From Spirosoma luteum DSM 19990 (GTDB taxonomy: Bacteria > Bacteroidota > Bacteroidia > Cytophagales > Spirosomataceae), in the NCBI RefSeq assembly GCF_000374065.1, contig NZ_KB893301.1, positions 89,429 to 153,428 on the forward strand: DNA of 64,000 nucleotides. The letters run 5' to 3'. The position numbers and the translations under genes are program-made. Every line of letters begins with the position of its first letter. Within the stretch, counting starts at the first letter, position 1. The notes beneath the pieces are model-generated. The model was not told the DNA's origin. It did no database searches and saw only the letters and a program-made list of their open reading frames with translations. Positions 54,765 to 63,492 of the stretch are shown here, one piece after another.

Positions 54765-55982
54765 TTACAACGACTCAATAACCTGCCGAACCTTCTCGGC
54801 GGCTTCCTTAAGTAATACGGCTGATTGTACTTTCAAACCAGATTCGTCAATGATTTTAGCCCCTTCTTCGGCATTGGTACCCTGCAAACGAACGATAATC
54901 GGAACCGGAATATTACCGATGGCTTTGTAGGCTTCCACAACACCCGTAGCCACACGGTCGCAGCGAACGATACCACCGAAAATATTGATCAGGATCGCTT
55001 TTACGTTCGGGTCTTTCAGAATAATCCGGAAACCGGCTTCTACCGTTTTGGCATTGGCTCCACCCCCAACATCGAGGAAGTTAGCCGGTTCGCCACCGGA
55101 TAGTTTGATAATATCCATGGTTGCCATGGCCAGACCAGCACCGTTTACCATACAGCCGACGTTCCCGTCCAGTTTCACGTAGTTCAGGTCATTGGCCGAC
55201 GCTTCAACTTCGAGAGGATCTTCTTCGGCCAGATCACGCATGGCTTTCAGGTCGAGGTGGCGGTACAGGGCATTATCGTCCAAGTTCACCTTAGCATCAA
55301 CGGCCAGAATTTTGTTGTCTGACGTTTTCAGAACCGGGTTAATCTCGAACATGGATGCATCCGTGTCCACGTACGCTTTATAAAGTGCTGTAACGAACTT
55401 CACCATTTCTTTGAAGGCTTCCCCTTCCAGCCCAAGCCCGAAAGCTACCTTGCGTGCCTGAAACGGTTGCAGCCCAACGGATGGATCGATCCATTCTTTC
55501 ACGATTTTTTCGGGTGTATGCTCGGCTACCTCTTCAATGTCCATACCGCCTTCGGTACTGGCCATTATGACGTTACAGGCTTTGTTCCGGTCGAGCAGAA
55601 TACCGATGTACATTTCCTTTGGTTCCGTAGCACCAGGGTAATACACATCTTCGGCAATGAGGACTTTGTTCACCTGTTTTCCTTCCGGGCCGGTCTGGTG
55701 GGTAACCAGTACGTTACCAATGAGATTTTTGGTGATGTCCCGTACCGCATCGATACTTTTGGCTAATGCTACGCCCCGTTGCTCAGAACCAACGATCTTG
55801 CCTTTTCCGCGGCCACCGGCGTGAATCTGAGATTTTACCACCACAAACTTCTGACCTGACTGGGCCATCAGGAGTTTGGCGGCTTCAACGGCTTTCTCGG
55901 GTGATTCAGCTACGATACCCTCCTGAATGCGGACACCGTACTTTTTAAGAATTTCTTTACCCTGATACTCGTGTATATTCAT
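54765..55982 (-). CDS. sucC: Succinyl-CoA ligase (ADP-forming) beta subunit
   Basis: A 405-residue beta subunit of succinyl-CoA synthetase (TCA cycle), with ATP-grasp domain. MNIHEYQGKEIL is the family N-terminus and was used to choose ATG 55982; the frame is open far upstream. GGRGKGKIVG, MFEINPVLKT, GCMVNGAGLAMATMD and the CoA-binding NIFGGIVRCD are intact. No sucD is in the window, so the alpha subunit is elsewhere. It is divergent from the ABC ATPase gene across a 166-nt palindromic spacer. Confidence 0.96.
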   Translation of the reverse strand: MNIHEYQGKEILKKYGVRIQEGIVAESPEKAVEAAKLLMAQSGQKFVVVKSQIHAGGRGKGKIVGSEQRGVALAKSIDAVRDITKNLIGNVLVTHQTGPEGKQVNKVLIAEDVYYPGATEPKEMYIGILLDRNKACNVIMASTEGGMDIEEVAEHTPEKIVKEWIDPSVGLQPFQARKVAFGLGLEGEAFKEMVKFVTALYKAYVDTDASMFEINPVLKTSDNKILAVDAKVNLDDNALYRHLDLKAMRDLAEEDPLEVEASANDLNYVKLDGNVGCMVNGAGLAMATMDIIKLSGGEPANFLDVGGGANAKTVEAGFRIILKDPNVKAILINIFGGIVRCDRVATGVVEAYKAIGNIPVPIIVRLQGTNAEEGAKIIDESGLKVQSAVLLKEAAEKVRQVIESL

Positions 55983-56037
55983 GGCAACTGCAACAAGGAG
56001 GATTGGAAATCGTATTTTTGTGCGGCAAGTTAACAGG

Positions 56038-56144
<107 letters not shown>

Positions 56145-56148
56145 CCAG

Positions 56149-56808
56149 ATGTCGCTTCTTCAAACCATTGATATTCGCCGGAATTACGGTAACCTGGCTG
56201 TACTGAAAGGAATTGATCTGGCTATCGGGCCGGGTGAAGTCGTTTCTATCGTTGGGGCATCAGGCGCCGGGAAAACGACATTACTCCAGATACTTGGTAC
56301 CCTGGACCGGCCCGATTCGGGGGAGCTGCGGATTGCCGGCCAGAACGTTTTTGCGCTCAATGACCGGCAACTGGCAAAATTCCGCAATGAGCGCATCGGT
56401 TTTGTTTTCCAGTTCAACAATCTGCTGCCTGAATTTACAGCCCTCGAAAATGTGTGTTTGCCCGGGTTCATTGCGGGGAAAGATGAACGGGCGGTTCGCC
56501 AGCGGGCTACTGAATTGCTGGAAAAACTCAGCCTGCAGGACCGGATGAAAAACCTGCCCTCTCAACTGTCTGGCGGGGAGCAGCAACGGGTAGCCGTAGC
56601 ACGGGCACTCATCAATCAACCGGCCATTGTCTTTGCCGATGAACCCAGCGGGAACCTCGATTCGCGTAATGCAGAAGGTTTACACCAGCTATTCTTTCAA
56701 CTTAGGGATGAACTGGGGCAAACCTTCATTATTGTAACGCATAATGAAGCGCTTGCCGCCCTTGCCGACCGTACGGTAACCATTCGGGACGGGCTGCTTT
56801 TTAATTAA
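56149..56808 (+). CDS. ABC transporter ATPase, LolD/FtsE-like
   Basis: A 219-residue ATPase of the lipoprotein/efflux ABC family (LolD, MacB, FtsE). Walker [10 protein letters not shown] at residues 36-44, signature [15 protein letters not shown], Walker [13 protein letters not shown] and the switch His in VTHNEA. It has no transmembrane part, and no permease is adjacent; in Bacteroidota a solitary LolD-like ATPase commonly pairs with a distant permease. The ATG at 56149 gives [14 protein letters not shown], the normal start. Confidence 0.9.
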   Translation: MSLLQTIDIRRNYGNLAVLKGIDLAIGPGEVVSIVGASGAGKTTLLQILGTLDRPDSGELRIAGQNVFALNDRQLAKFRNERIGFVFQFNNLLPEFTALENVCLPGFIAGKDERAVRQRATELLEKLSLQDRMKNLPSQLSGGEQQRVAVARALINQPAIVFADEPSGNLDSRNAEGLHQLFFQLRDELGQTFIIVTHNEALAALADRTVTIRDGLLFN

Positions 56809-56831
56809 TATCAGTTCATGTTTACATAGAG

Positions 56832-56875
56832 TTTGCCCGCCAGGTTAAGTATTTTTACCTAACTTGTTGGGCAAA
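56832..56875 (+). terminator. Imperfect hairpin after the ABC ATPase gene
   Basis: A 20-bp stem with four mismatches (56832-56851 with 56856-56875), four-T loop, 24 nt past the stop codon. Several mismatches are G/A and may pair in RNA. Confidence 0.6.
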
Positions 56876-57025
56876 TCCTATACCCACTTTCTTTTACAAT
56901 GTACTTATTGTCAGTTGGTTGTGCTCATGGTGGAAAAATTATTCCGGGATATCAATGAATTTTACTTAATTTTGTTTTATAATTGTGTCGAAAAGAAAAG
57001 TTTTTCATAACGTTGAGTAAATCAG

Positions 57026-57054
57026 AAAGCCAAGAGAGTGTCTCACTTGGCTTT
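57026..57054 (+). terminator. Short rho-independent terminator
   Basis: Nine-bp stem (57026-57034 with 57046-57054) followed by a T-run, about 220 nt after the ABC ATPase gene; it is also positioned to end transcripts from unknown small RNA in this gap. Confidence 0.6.
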
Positions 57055-57149
57055 TTTGTTTTCTTACACGTCAATGGAAAAGCAGAATTCGCTGCCTTGC
57101 GAAGAAAAATCGTTTTTTGAAACGGATAGCAGCGGTGAGTTATTACCCG

Positions 57150-58562
57150 TTATTCTTCCTTGTCTTCTTTCTTTTTATCCTTCTTCGGATCTCTCTTTAT
57201 CACAAGGTCGTCATTTTTAAGTTTCTTAGAGACGGCAATAAAGGGGCCGGAAATAATCTGCTCTCCTTCTTTCAAACCCGATAAGATTTCGATGTTCTCG
57301 AAATCGCTGATACCGGTTGTTACGTTCCGTTGTACGGCTTTGCCTCCTGCATTGATAAAAACGATTTCTTTCGCCTTCTCTTTCTTCTCCACTTGTCCGG
57401 CCGGCACTTCATTAACAGTACCGTTCTGATTGTCTTTCATTTCGGCCGTGTCAATAGCAGTTGAATCGGCACTGCGCGTTGTGACAGCCGCAATGGGTAC
57501 CGCCAGAACCTTGGCTTTTCGGTCGGTCAGGATTTCGACCGAGGCCGTCATGCCGGGCTTGAACGGGTAGCCTTTCTTGTCTTTCTGAGCCAGCAGGTCA
57601 GCGTAAGAGCTATTCAATATTTTTACTTTCACTTCAAACTCCGTTACGGCATCGGCCGACAGGGAAGCGGCTGCACCCCCTGAACTCGTAAGTCCGTTGG
57701 CTGTATTGGCAATTTCGTACACGACGCCTTTAAATTTTCGGCCGGTCATGGTGTAGGAGTCCACTTCAATATCGGCCGTGTCGTTGAGGTTAACCCGTAC
57801 AATATCGTTCTCATTCACGTTAATGCGAACTTCCATGTTTTGCAGATTGGCAATTCGCATAATCTCGGTACCCGCCATCTGAGAGGTACCCACCACGCGC
57901 TCGCCCAATTCAATATTGAGTTTTGATACCGTACCATTTACGGGACTGTATATCGTTGTTTTACGCAGGTTTTCCGTTGCATCGCGCAGGCTGGCTTCGG
58001 CACTCTTTATATTGAAAGACGATGCCCGAACGTTGGCGTTGGCTGATTCCACTTCCTGCTTGGCGACGTTGTAATTGGCCGCGCTGGTTTCCAGATCGGC
58101 CGATGAGATGACCTTGTCGGCGTATAATTTCTGTTGCCGGTCGTAGTCTGCTTTGGCCCGTATCAATCGGGCACTCGACTGCGCTACGGAAGCTTTGGTT
58201 TGCTCTAACTGCGCCCGACTTTGATTTACCGTGGCCCGCGCCCGCGCCAGTAATGACTCATAGTTGTCAGGACGAATACGGCACAGCAACTGGCCCGCTT
58301 TGACGGGGTCACCTTCATTCACGTACAGTCCAATGATTTCTCCCGATACGTCGGGGCTGATTTTTACTTCGACCTGCGGCTGAACGCGCCCTGACGCGCT
58401 GACCCGTTCGGTTATATCGGTCCGTTTGACGGTTGCGAAATCAACTTCTGTTGCTTCTGGTTTGCCAATCAGACCAGCTTGTTTTGCCGCGACTAATCCA
58501 CCTACAATCAATATAACCAGTCCACCTAATAGCCACCAAATGCGATTCGACTTTTTCTTCAT
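57150..58562 (-). CDS. HlyD/MacA-type periplasmic adaptor
   Basis: A 470-residue membrane-fusion protein of a tripartite efflux or export system. ATG 58562 gives KKKSN followed by a signal anchor (IWWLLGGLVILIVGGLV). Domains in order: lipoyl half (VEVKISPDVSGEIIGLYV), long coiled-coil hairpin (about 100-215, Ala/Gln-rich), second lipoyl half (TTIYSPVNGTVSKL), beta-barrel and membrane-proximal domains, and a charged C-tail (KKDKKKEDKEE). An upstream frame to 58622 falls in repeats and is rejected. It works with the ATPase at 60481 and the TolC-like protein at 58661. Confidence 0.9.
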   Translation of the reverse strand: MKKKSNRIWWLLGGLVILIVGGLVAAKQAGLIGKPEATEVDFATVKRTDITERVSASGRVQPQVEVKISPDVSGEIIGLYVNEGDPVKAGQLLCRIRPDNYESLLARARATVNQSRAQLEQTKASVAQSSARLIRAKADYDRQQKLYADKVISSADLETSAANYNVAKQEVESANANVRASSFNIKSAEASLRDATENLRKTTIYSPVNGTVSKLNIELGERVVGTSQMAGTEIMRIANLQNMEVRINVNENDIVRVNLNDTADIEVDSYTMTGRKFKGVVYEIANTANGLTSSGGAAASLSADAVTEFEVKVKILNSSYADLLAQKDKKGYPFKPGMTASVEILTDRKAKVLAVPIAAVTTRSADSTAIDTAEMKDNQNGTVNEVPAGQVEKKEKAKEIVFINAGGKAVQRNVTTGISDFENIEILSGLKEGEQIISGPFIAVSKKLKNDDLVIKRDPKKDKKKEDKEE

Positions 58563-58570
58563 GATAGGGA

Positions 58571-58660
58571 GTGAATGAGTGATTGAGTGGATGAGTGAGT
58601 AGAACGTCCATTGGCTATTCACTCAATCACGTCGCTTCGGCGTACCGATTCACTCAATCA
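58571..58660. repeat. gtgattgagtg simple repeats between hlyD and tolC genes
   Basis: The word tgattgagtg (58580-58589) occurs inverted at 58620-58629 and 58651-58660; the latter two are part of a 13-nt direct repeat attcactcaatca (58617-58629, 58648-58660). It is similar in style to the purine-rich repeats at 38311-38375 and 62129-62202. Confidence 0.6.
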
Positions 58661-60142
58661 TTAATTAAAACTGAACGGTTTGTTTTGGTAAAAATCTAAA
58701 ATTTTGGTTCTAAACACGTAATCGTACTTAGCCTGCACCAAACTGGCCCGGGCACGATCCAGGTTCGTTTTGGTGATATTGTATTCTGTTACGTTAATCG
58801 ATCCGGCATTCAGTCGGCTTTCCGATGCGCCAAAAGCCGATTCCAGTGCCTGCACCTGTGCCAGCGTAGCCCGGTACCGGTTTCCCGATGCCTCCAGGTT
58901 CGCATAGGCATTTTCAATGTTCTGGCGAAGCAGCAAGCGGGTGTTATCGGCCTGTAATTCCGAGTTTTGCTTGTTCAACGTGGCCGTCTGCACCCGGTTT
59001 CGAACCTGAAACCGGTTGAATATTGGTATTTGTAAACTAAATCCAAGCGACCGGTTCAGGTTATTTTTGACTTGTTCCGTGAAGGAAAAATTTTCGTATG
59101 AAAAGTTGGGTTGCTCGATAAAAATGGTTGTCGATACGCCGTTGATTATAACCGTTTGCGGAATTTGGTTCGTGCCATTCTGGGTAGCCCGTTGCGCACC
59201 AAAGTTAGAGTAAAGCGACGTTAAACCGCCATTCACCTGCAACAGAGGATAGTAATTTCCCCGTGCCACATCTATTCCTTTTTCATCGCTCCGAACGCGC
59301 AAATTAGCGGCCTTTACATCGGGCATAGTCTCGTTGGCAATTTCAAATATCTGCTGGGGCGAAGCTTCGTATGTTACAATGCTGGGGTCCGGGACAGCTA
59401 TAGGAGCTACTTCAATGGACTGGTCGCTGAATAGATTCATCGACTGAAGCAACGCTACTTTAGCCAGATCGATGTTGTTCTGTGCATTAACAATGGCCAG
59501 TTGATCCGTAGCCTGCTGCGCCCGTAAATCGAACAGGGCCGACTCGGCGGCTGCTCCGGCACTAACCAATTTCTGAGTCCGCTCAAACTGCGACCGGCTT
59601 ACATCGGCCTGCCGCCGGGCAATTATAAGCTGCTCCTGGCCCGTCAGTACGTTCAGGTAATTCTGAATCACCGTCAGGATAACGTTGTTTTTGGTAGCCT
59701 CCAGATTTTTCTCATTGGACTGGAGCAGTAACTCGTTTTGTTTGATGGTATTCTGCAAAATTCCCCCGTTGAACAGGGTGGCAGAGGACGTCAGCTGAAA
59801 GTTGTTCGACTGGATGGACCGCGATACAAACTGGTTGGTAACCGGGTTGATGTTAAAACCAGCGCTGAAATTCTGCGTAGCAAAACCATTCAGGTTTGGA
59901 AGCCGGTTTAGCTTTGCCTGCTGCAGTTGTACCTCACTGTTGTTAATCTGTAACTGGCTCTGCTTTACCGTGATGTTATTTTTGAGCGCAATGTCGATAC
60001 ATTGTGGTAAATCCAGCCGGTTTGCCGCAGGAATCACCCCGTTTGCGGGCGATACGGCCGATGCATCCGTTCGGGTCGGCGCATTTTGTGCGTAAACGTT
60101 CGACAATCCTGTCGTTAGTAACAGGGCTATTATAACCCGCAT
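58661..60142 (-). CDS. TolC-family outer-membrane channel
   Basis: A 493-residue outer-membrane efflux protein. ATG 60142 gives a signal peptide ending VYAQ; the frame is open to 60169 but the extra residues do not fit. The mature protein has the duplicated coiled-coil pattern of TolC, with RLNAGSINVTEYNITKTNL in the second repeat and an internal ANRLDLPQCIDIALKNN start. It lies in the same operon, 98 nt upstream of the HlyD adaptor gene. Confidence 0.9.
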   Translation of the reverse strand: MRVIIALLLTTGLSNVYAQNAPTRTDASAVSPANGVIPAANRLDLPQCIDIALKNNITVKQSQLQINNSEVQLQQAKLNRLPNLNGFATQNFSAGFNINPVTNQFVSRSIQSNNFQLTSSATLFNGGILQNTIKQNELLLQSNEKNLEATKNNVILTVIQNYLNVLTGQEQLIIARRQADVSRSQFERTQKLVSAGAAAESALFDLRAQQATDQLAIVNAQNNIDLAKVALLQSMNLFSDQSIEVAPIAVPDPSIVTYEASPQQIFEIANETMPDVKAANLRVRSDEKGIDVARGNYYPLLQVNGGLTSLYSNFGAQRATQNGTNQIPQTVIINGVSTTIFIEQPNFSYENFSFTEQVKNNLNRSLGFSLQIPIFNRFQVRNRVQTATLNKQNSELQADNTRLLLRQNIENAYANLEASGNRYRATLAQVQALESAFGASESRLNAGSINVTEYNITKTNLDRARASLVQAKYDYVFRTKILDFYQNKPFSFN

Positions 60143-60480
60143 CTGTTTCCAGGCCACTTGCATACACATAATTTTGATAGGTCAATGTTACAAACTTAGC
60201 ATCGGCGCAGCTATCATTTTGGGATAAACGGCGCAAATCAAGCCTGTTTTTGGTTTATAAATCGGATATATTCCCGTAAATGAAATCAACAGGCCGGTAA
60301 ATAATCACACGGTTCAACGCAGTCGTGGACTGGTTGAAACCGTTACGGTGTGAAGTAAGGCAGATTAGGTCAGGGTTCGTTGATAGCCACCCTGGCGGCC
60401 TGACCCCCTCTATTGGCCTGGGGCGCGTCAATAATAAGAGGCAATGGGTACTATCCCGTCATTGGTTGCTGTCTCCCCGC
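60143..60480. other. Intergenic region before the TolC gene
   Basis: 338 nt without convincing ORF. It includes a weak hairpin (ggtcagg at about 60367 with cctgacc at about 60399) and AT-rich DNA near the TolC start that could hold a second promoter for the exporter. Confidence 0.35.
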
Positions 60481-61182
60481 TTACTTTACAGCCTGTGCGC
60501 TCAGTTGCTGAAGGGATGATTCTTCCAGCCAGCCATCTTTTAGCCGAATGACACGGGAACCGTATTCAGCATTAACTTCGGAGTGGGTTACCTGTACGAT
60601 GGTTACGCCGTCTTTTTTGTTCAGTTCTCGAAACAGTTCCATGATGTCGCGGGCCTGGTCGGAGTGGAGGTTTCCCGTGGGCTCATCGGCAAAAATAACG
60701 GTCGGTTCGGCAGCCAGCGCCCGGGCGATACCAACCAGTTGCTGCTGACCACCCGATAATTGAGCGGGAAACAAATCTTTTTTGGCGACCATATTGAAGC
60801 GGTCGAGCAACCCGGCCACGCGGCTTTTCCGTTCTGACCCGTTCAGTCCCTTGTACAGCAGGGGCGTTTCAATGTTTTCATACACCGTCAGTTCGTCAAT
60901 CAGGTGATAGGCCTGAAACACGAAGCCAATGCGGGTACGGTGCAGTTCGGTCCGTCTTTTTTCGGATAATTTCTGAACGGGCTGATCATCAAAGAAGTAT
61001 TCGCCCTCGGAGGGTTCTTCCAGCAGGCCCAAAATGTGCAGCAGGGTCGACTTACCGGAGCCGGAAGGCCCCATAATGGAAATGAACTCTCCCTGAGCAA
61101 TGTCGAGGCTGATATTGCGAAGAACGTATACCTTGCCAAAGCCAGCGGGGTAATACTTGGAGACGTTGCGAAGTTGAATCAT
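60481..61182 (-). CDS. ABC transporter ATPase, MacB/LolD type
   Basis: A 233-residue ATPase. Walker A GPSGSGKST, signature LSGGQQQLVGIARAL, Walker B VIFADEPTGNLH, switch His in VTHSEV. It starts a minus-strand run of ATPase, TolC-like and HlyD-like genes, the components of a MacAB-TolC-type exporter; the MacB permease is not seen in the window, either missing or encoded elsewhere. Unlike MacB it is a stand-alone ATPase. A gap of 338 nt separates it from the TolC gene. Confidence 0.9.
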   Translation of the reverse strand: MIQLRNVSKYYPAGFGKVYVLRNISLDIAQGEFISIMGPSGSGKSTLLHILGLLEEPSEGEYFFDDQPVQKLSEKRRTELHRTRIGFVFQAYHLIDELTVYENIETPLLYKGLNGSERKSRVAGLLDRFNMVAKKDLFPAQLSGGQQQLVGIARALAAEPTVIFADEPTGNLHSDQARDIMELFRELNKKDGVTIVQVTHSEVNAEYGSRVIRLKDGWLEESSLQQLSAQAVK

Positions 61183-61412
61183 AATTGGTTACGTTTAAAC
61201 GATTATTTTTGGCCGTACCGGTAATGGCTCAACCCTCGTGCCAGATTGTTATCGCCCTGATTTATAAGAAACTACCGATAACCCTAAGGTACGTAACGTC
61301 CGTTAGCGGACAAAGTCATTTGTAAAACCGGACACCTCTTTTTGATTATTCGTGCAACGAAGTTCTGCTTTTTTTCATCTTGTAGGTAGCCTGTCACTAA
61401 ACCAGAAAAGCT
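61183..61412. other. Divergent spacer between ABC ATPase and DUF2807 genes
   Basis: 230 nt, AT-rich near the middle, containing the promoters of both genes. No strong box or hairpin could be pointed to; nothing else was recognised. Confidence 0.3.
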
Positions 61413-62114
61413 ATGAAAGGACTACTACTATCCATTACGTTATTCGCTGCCGCTCTTAACACCTCCAGTGACGACTGGAAAAAAGACCGGCCCGTATCGG
61501 GGTTTACCGGCCTGAGTGTCAGCAACGGTATTGTTGTTTATCTAACCCAGGGCAATGCCGAAAAACTAACCCTGGAAGCCAAAGGGGTAGACGAAGACCA
61601 GGTTATTTCGGAAATACGGAATGGCACCCTAAGGCTTTACATCGAGCGGAAAGGATTCGGTGGCTGGGCCTGGGGACGAAACACATCCGTAAAAGCGTAT
61701 CTGACATTCCGGCAACTACAAACCATACGGGCCGGGGGCGGGGCCAATGTGTTTGGGCAGGGCCGCCTTTCGTTCAATGACCTGAGCCTGGAGGCATCGG
61801 GCGGCTCCAATATGCAGTTAGACTTCAAGGCCCATGACCTCAGCGCATCCGCATCGGGTGGGGCCGATGCGCGCTTGCAGGGGTCGGCCCGGATGTTCAA
61901 TGCCAACGGCTCCGGCGGGTCTAACCTCGATGCCCGAAAGCTAACGGTAGAAAGTTGTAACGCCAGCTCGTCCGGCGGCTCTAATGTGTATGTCAATGCC
62001 CAAAACGAGTTGAGAATGAAGGCGTCGGGCGGCTCGGATATTTATTACTACGGCTCAGCCAGCGTGGTGGCCAGAAGCGAATCCGGCGGCTCGGATATCA
62101 TCCGGAAGAATTAA
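61413..62114 (+). CDS. GIN-domain (DUF2807) exported protein
   Basis: A 233-residue protein of the auto-transporter adhesin head GIN family. A short N-terminal signal (MKGLLLSITLFAAALNTSS) and a right-handed beta-helix-like repeat section with many SGGSN and SGGAD turns (for example ASGGADARLQGSA, GSGGSNLDARKL, SGGSDIYYYG). Such proteins are widespread in Bacteroidota; the function is unknown. The start is ATG 61413. Confidence 0.85.
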   Translation: MKGLLLSITLFAAALNTSSDDWKKDRPVSGFTGLSVSNGIVVYLTQGNAEKLTLEAKGVDEDQVISEIRNGTLRLYIERKGFGGWAWGRNTSVKAYLTFRQLQTIRAGGGANVFGQGRLSFNDLSLEASGGSNMQLDFKAHDLSASASGGADARLQGSARMFNANGSGGSNLDARKLTVESCNASSSGGSNVYVNAQNELRMKASGGSDIYYYGSASVVARSESGGSDIIRKN

Positions 62115-62128
62115 AAATGAGGGGAAGT

Positions 62129-62202
62129 GTGAAAGAGCGAAACAGCGAATCACTAATTTTGCCTGTTCAATCTGCTTCGGTAGTTCAATTTCGCTCTTTC
62201 AC
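62129..62202. repeat. Perfect 14-bp purine-rich inverted repeat upstream of purK
   Basis: gtgaaagagcgaaa (62129-62142) pairs exactly with 62189-62202. The 16-nt word at 62191-62206 occurs identically at 38346-38361. It lies between DUF2807 and purK and 21 nt before the purK start. Confidence 0.65.
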
Positions 62203-62222
62203 TCTTACGTTCTTTCACGCTC

Positions 62223-63359
62223 TTGACACATACTATTGGTATTCTTGGCGGGGGCCAGCTTGGTCTGATGCTGTTGCAGGCATCCATCGACTGGAATCTC
62301 CGCGTCCATATTCTCGATCCTGATGCCGAAGCACCCTGTCGACACCTGTGTGCGCAGTTCACAACGGGTTCACTCACCGATTATGATACGGTCTATCAGT
62401 TCGGGCAATCGGTTGATGTACTGACTATTGAGATTGAACGCGTCAACGTAGAAGCCCTCGAAGCGCTGGAACGGGAAGGAAAACGGGTGTTTCCGCAGCC
62501 GTCCGTGATCCGGATTATTCAGGATAAGCGGCTACAGAAACAGTTTTACCGCGCCAACAACCTGCCCACTGCCGATTTTATCCTGACCGACAACCGCGCC
62601 GATGTGGCCATGATCGAAATTGATAGACCGGACTTTTTTCCGGCCTTCCACAAACTCGGTCGGGATGGGTACGATGGGAGGGGGGTTCAGCGCATTAGCT
62701 CCGTTGCCGATGTGGGCAAAGCGTTCGATGCACCTGGTATTCTGGAAAAAGCGGTTGACTTCACTAAAGAACTGGCTGTAATCGTGGCCCGCAACGAGCG
62801 GGGAGAGGTAGAAACCTTTCCCACGGTGGAAATGGTGTTTCACCCCGAACTCAATCTGGTCGAATACTTGTTTGCCCCGGCCGAAATTTCGGTTGAAACC
62901 GACCGGCAGGCGCAGGCCATTGCCCGACGAACTGCCGACGCCTTCGGCATTGTTGGGTTACTGGCGGTGGAGTTGTTTCTGGATAAACAGGGGAACGTCC
63001 TCATCAATGAAGTTGCGCCCCGTCCGCATAACAGCGGGCATCACACCATCCGGGCCAACGTAACATCGCAGTTCGAGCAACACTGGCGGGCTATTTTGAA
63101 CTACCCACTCGGCAATACTTCCGCCTACAAACCAGCCGCTATGGTTAACCTCCTCGGCGAAGATGAACACACCGGCCCCGCCGTGTACGAAGGGTTGGAG
63201 AATCTGCTCGCTATGCCTGGCGTGTTCCCTTTTCTGTATGGTAAAGCCATCACGAAACCCTTCCGTAAAATGGGCCACGTAACTGTCATGGATGGTTCGC
63301 TGCATGCGCTGCGGGAAAAAGTGTCGGATGTGAAAGCGGCCATTCGGGTGATTTCCTGA
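62223..63359 (+). CDS. purK: 5-(carboxyamino)imidazole ribonucleotide synthase
   Basis: A 378-residue ATP-grasp enzyme that carboxylates AIR to N5-CAIR with ATP and bicarbonate. GILGGGQLGLMLLQAS (residues 5-20), HKLGRDGYDGRG and NEVAPRPHNSGHHT are diagnostic. The start is TTG at 62223, giving MTHTIGILGGG. No purE is present next to it; in many genomes they are adjacent. Confidence 0.95.
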   Translation: MTHTIGILGGGQLGLMLLQASIDWNLRVHILDPDAEAPCRHLCAQFTTGSLTDYDTVYQFGQSVDVLTIEIERVNVEALEALEREGKRVFPQPSVIRIIQDKRLQKQFYRANNLPTADFILTDNRADVAMIEIDRPDFFPAFHKLGRDGYDGRGVQRISSVADVGKAFDAPGILEKAVDFTKELAVIVARNERGEVETFPTVEMVFHPELNLVEYLFAPAEISVETDRQAQAIARRTADAFGIVGLLAVELFLDKQGNVLINEVAPRPHNSGHHTIRANVTSQFEQHWRAILNYPLGNTSAYKPAAMVNLLGEDEHTGPAVYEGLENLLAMPGVFPFLYGKAITKPFRKMGHVTVMDGSLHALREKVSDVKAAIRVIS

Positions 63360-63432
63360 GCGTTAAATTGTTAATTTTCAGGTAAATAGCTAAGAGGATT
63401 CTCCCTGGTAAATTGCCCTGTAGCCAGCAATT

Positions 63433-63476
63433 GAAACGGGGCATAAGTGACTGTGTAGCCACTTATGCCCCGTTTC
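63433..63476. terminator. 17-bp hairpin between purK and the PepSY-like gene
   Basis: 63433-63449 pairs perfectly with 63460-63476, 10-nt loop. It stands between convergent genes and can terminate both. Confidence 0.85.
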
Positions 63477-63492
63477 GCTGCACTACGATTAC

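Larger units (their letters stand above)
56809..57149. other. Intergenic region with two hairpins
   Basis: 341 nt between the convergent ABC ATPase and HlyD-family genes. It holds the imperfect hairpin at 56832-56875 and a stem with a T-run at 57026-57054 (agccaag/cttggct plus six T). No ORF of note. Confidence 0.45.

Noticed and set aside
60367-60405. Possible small RNA or riboswitch in the ATPase-TolC gap
   Set aside because: Only a weak seven-bp stem was visible, without a matching known riboswitch core.
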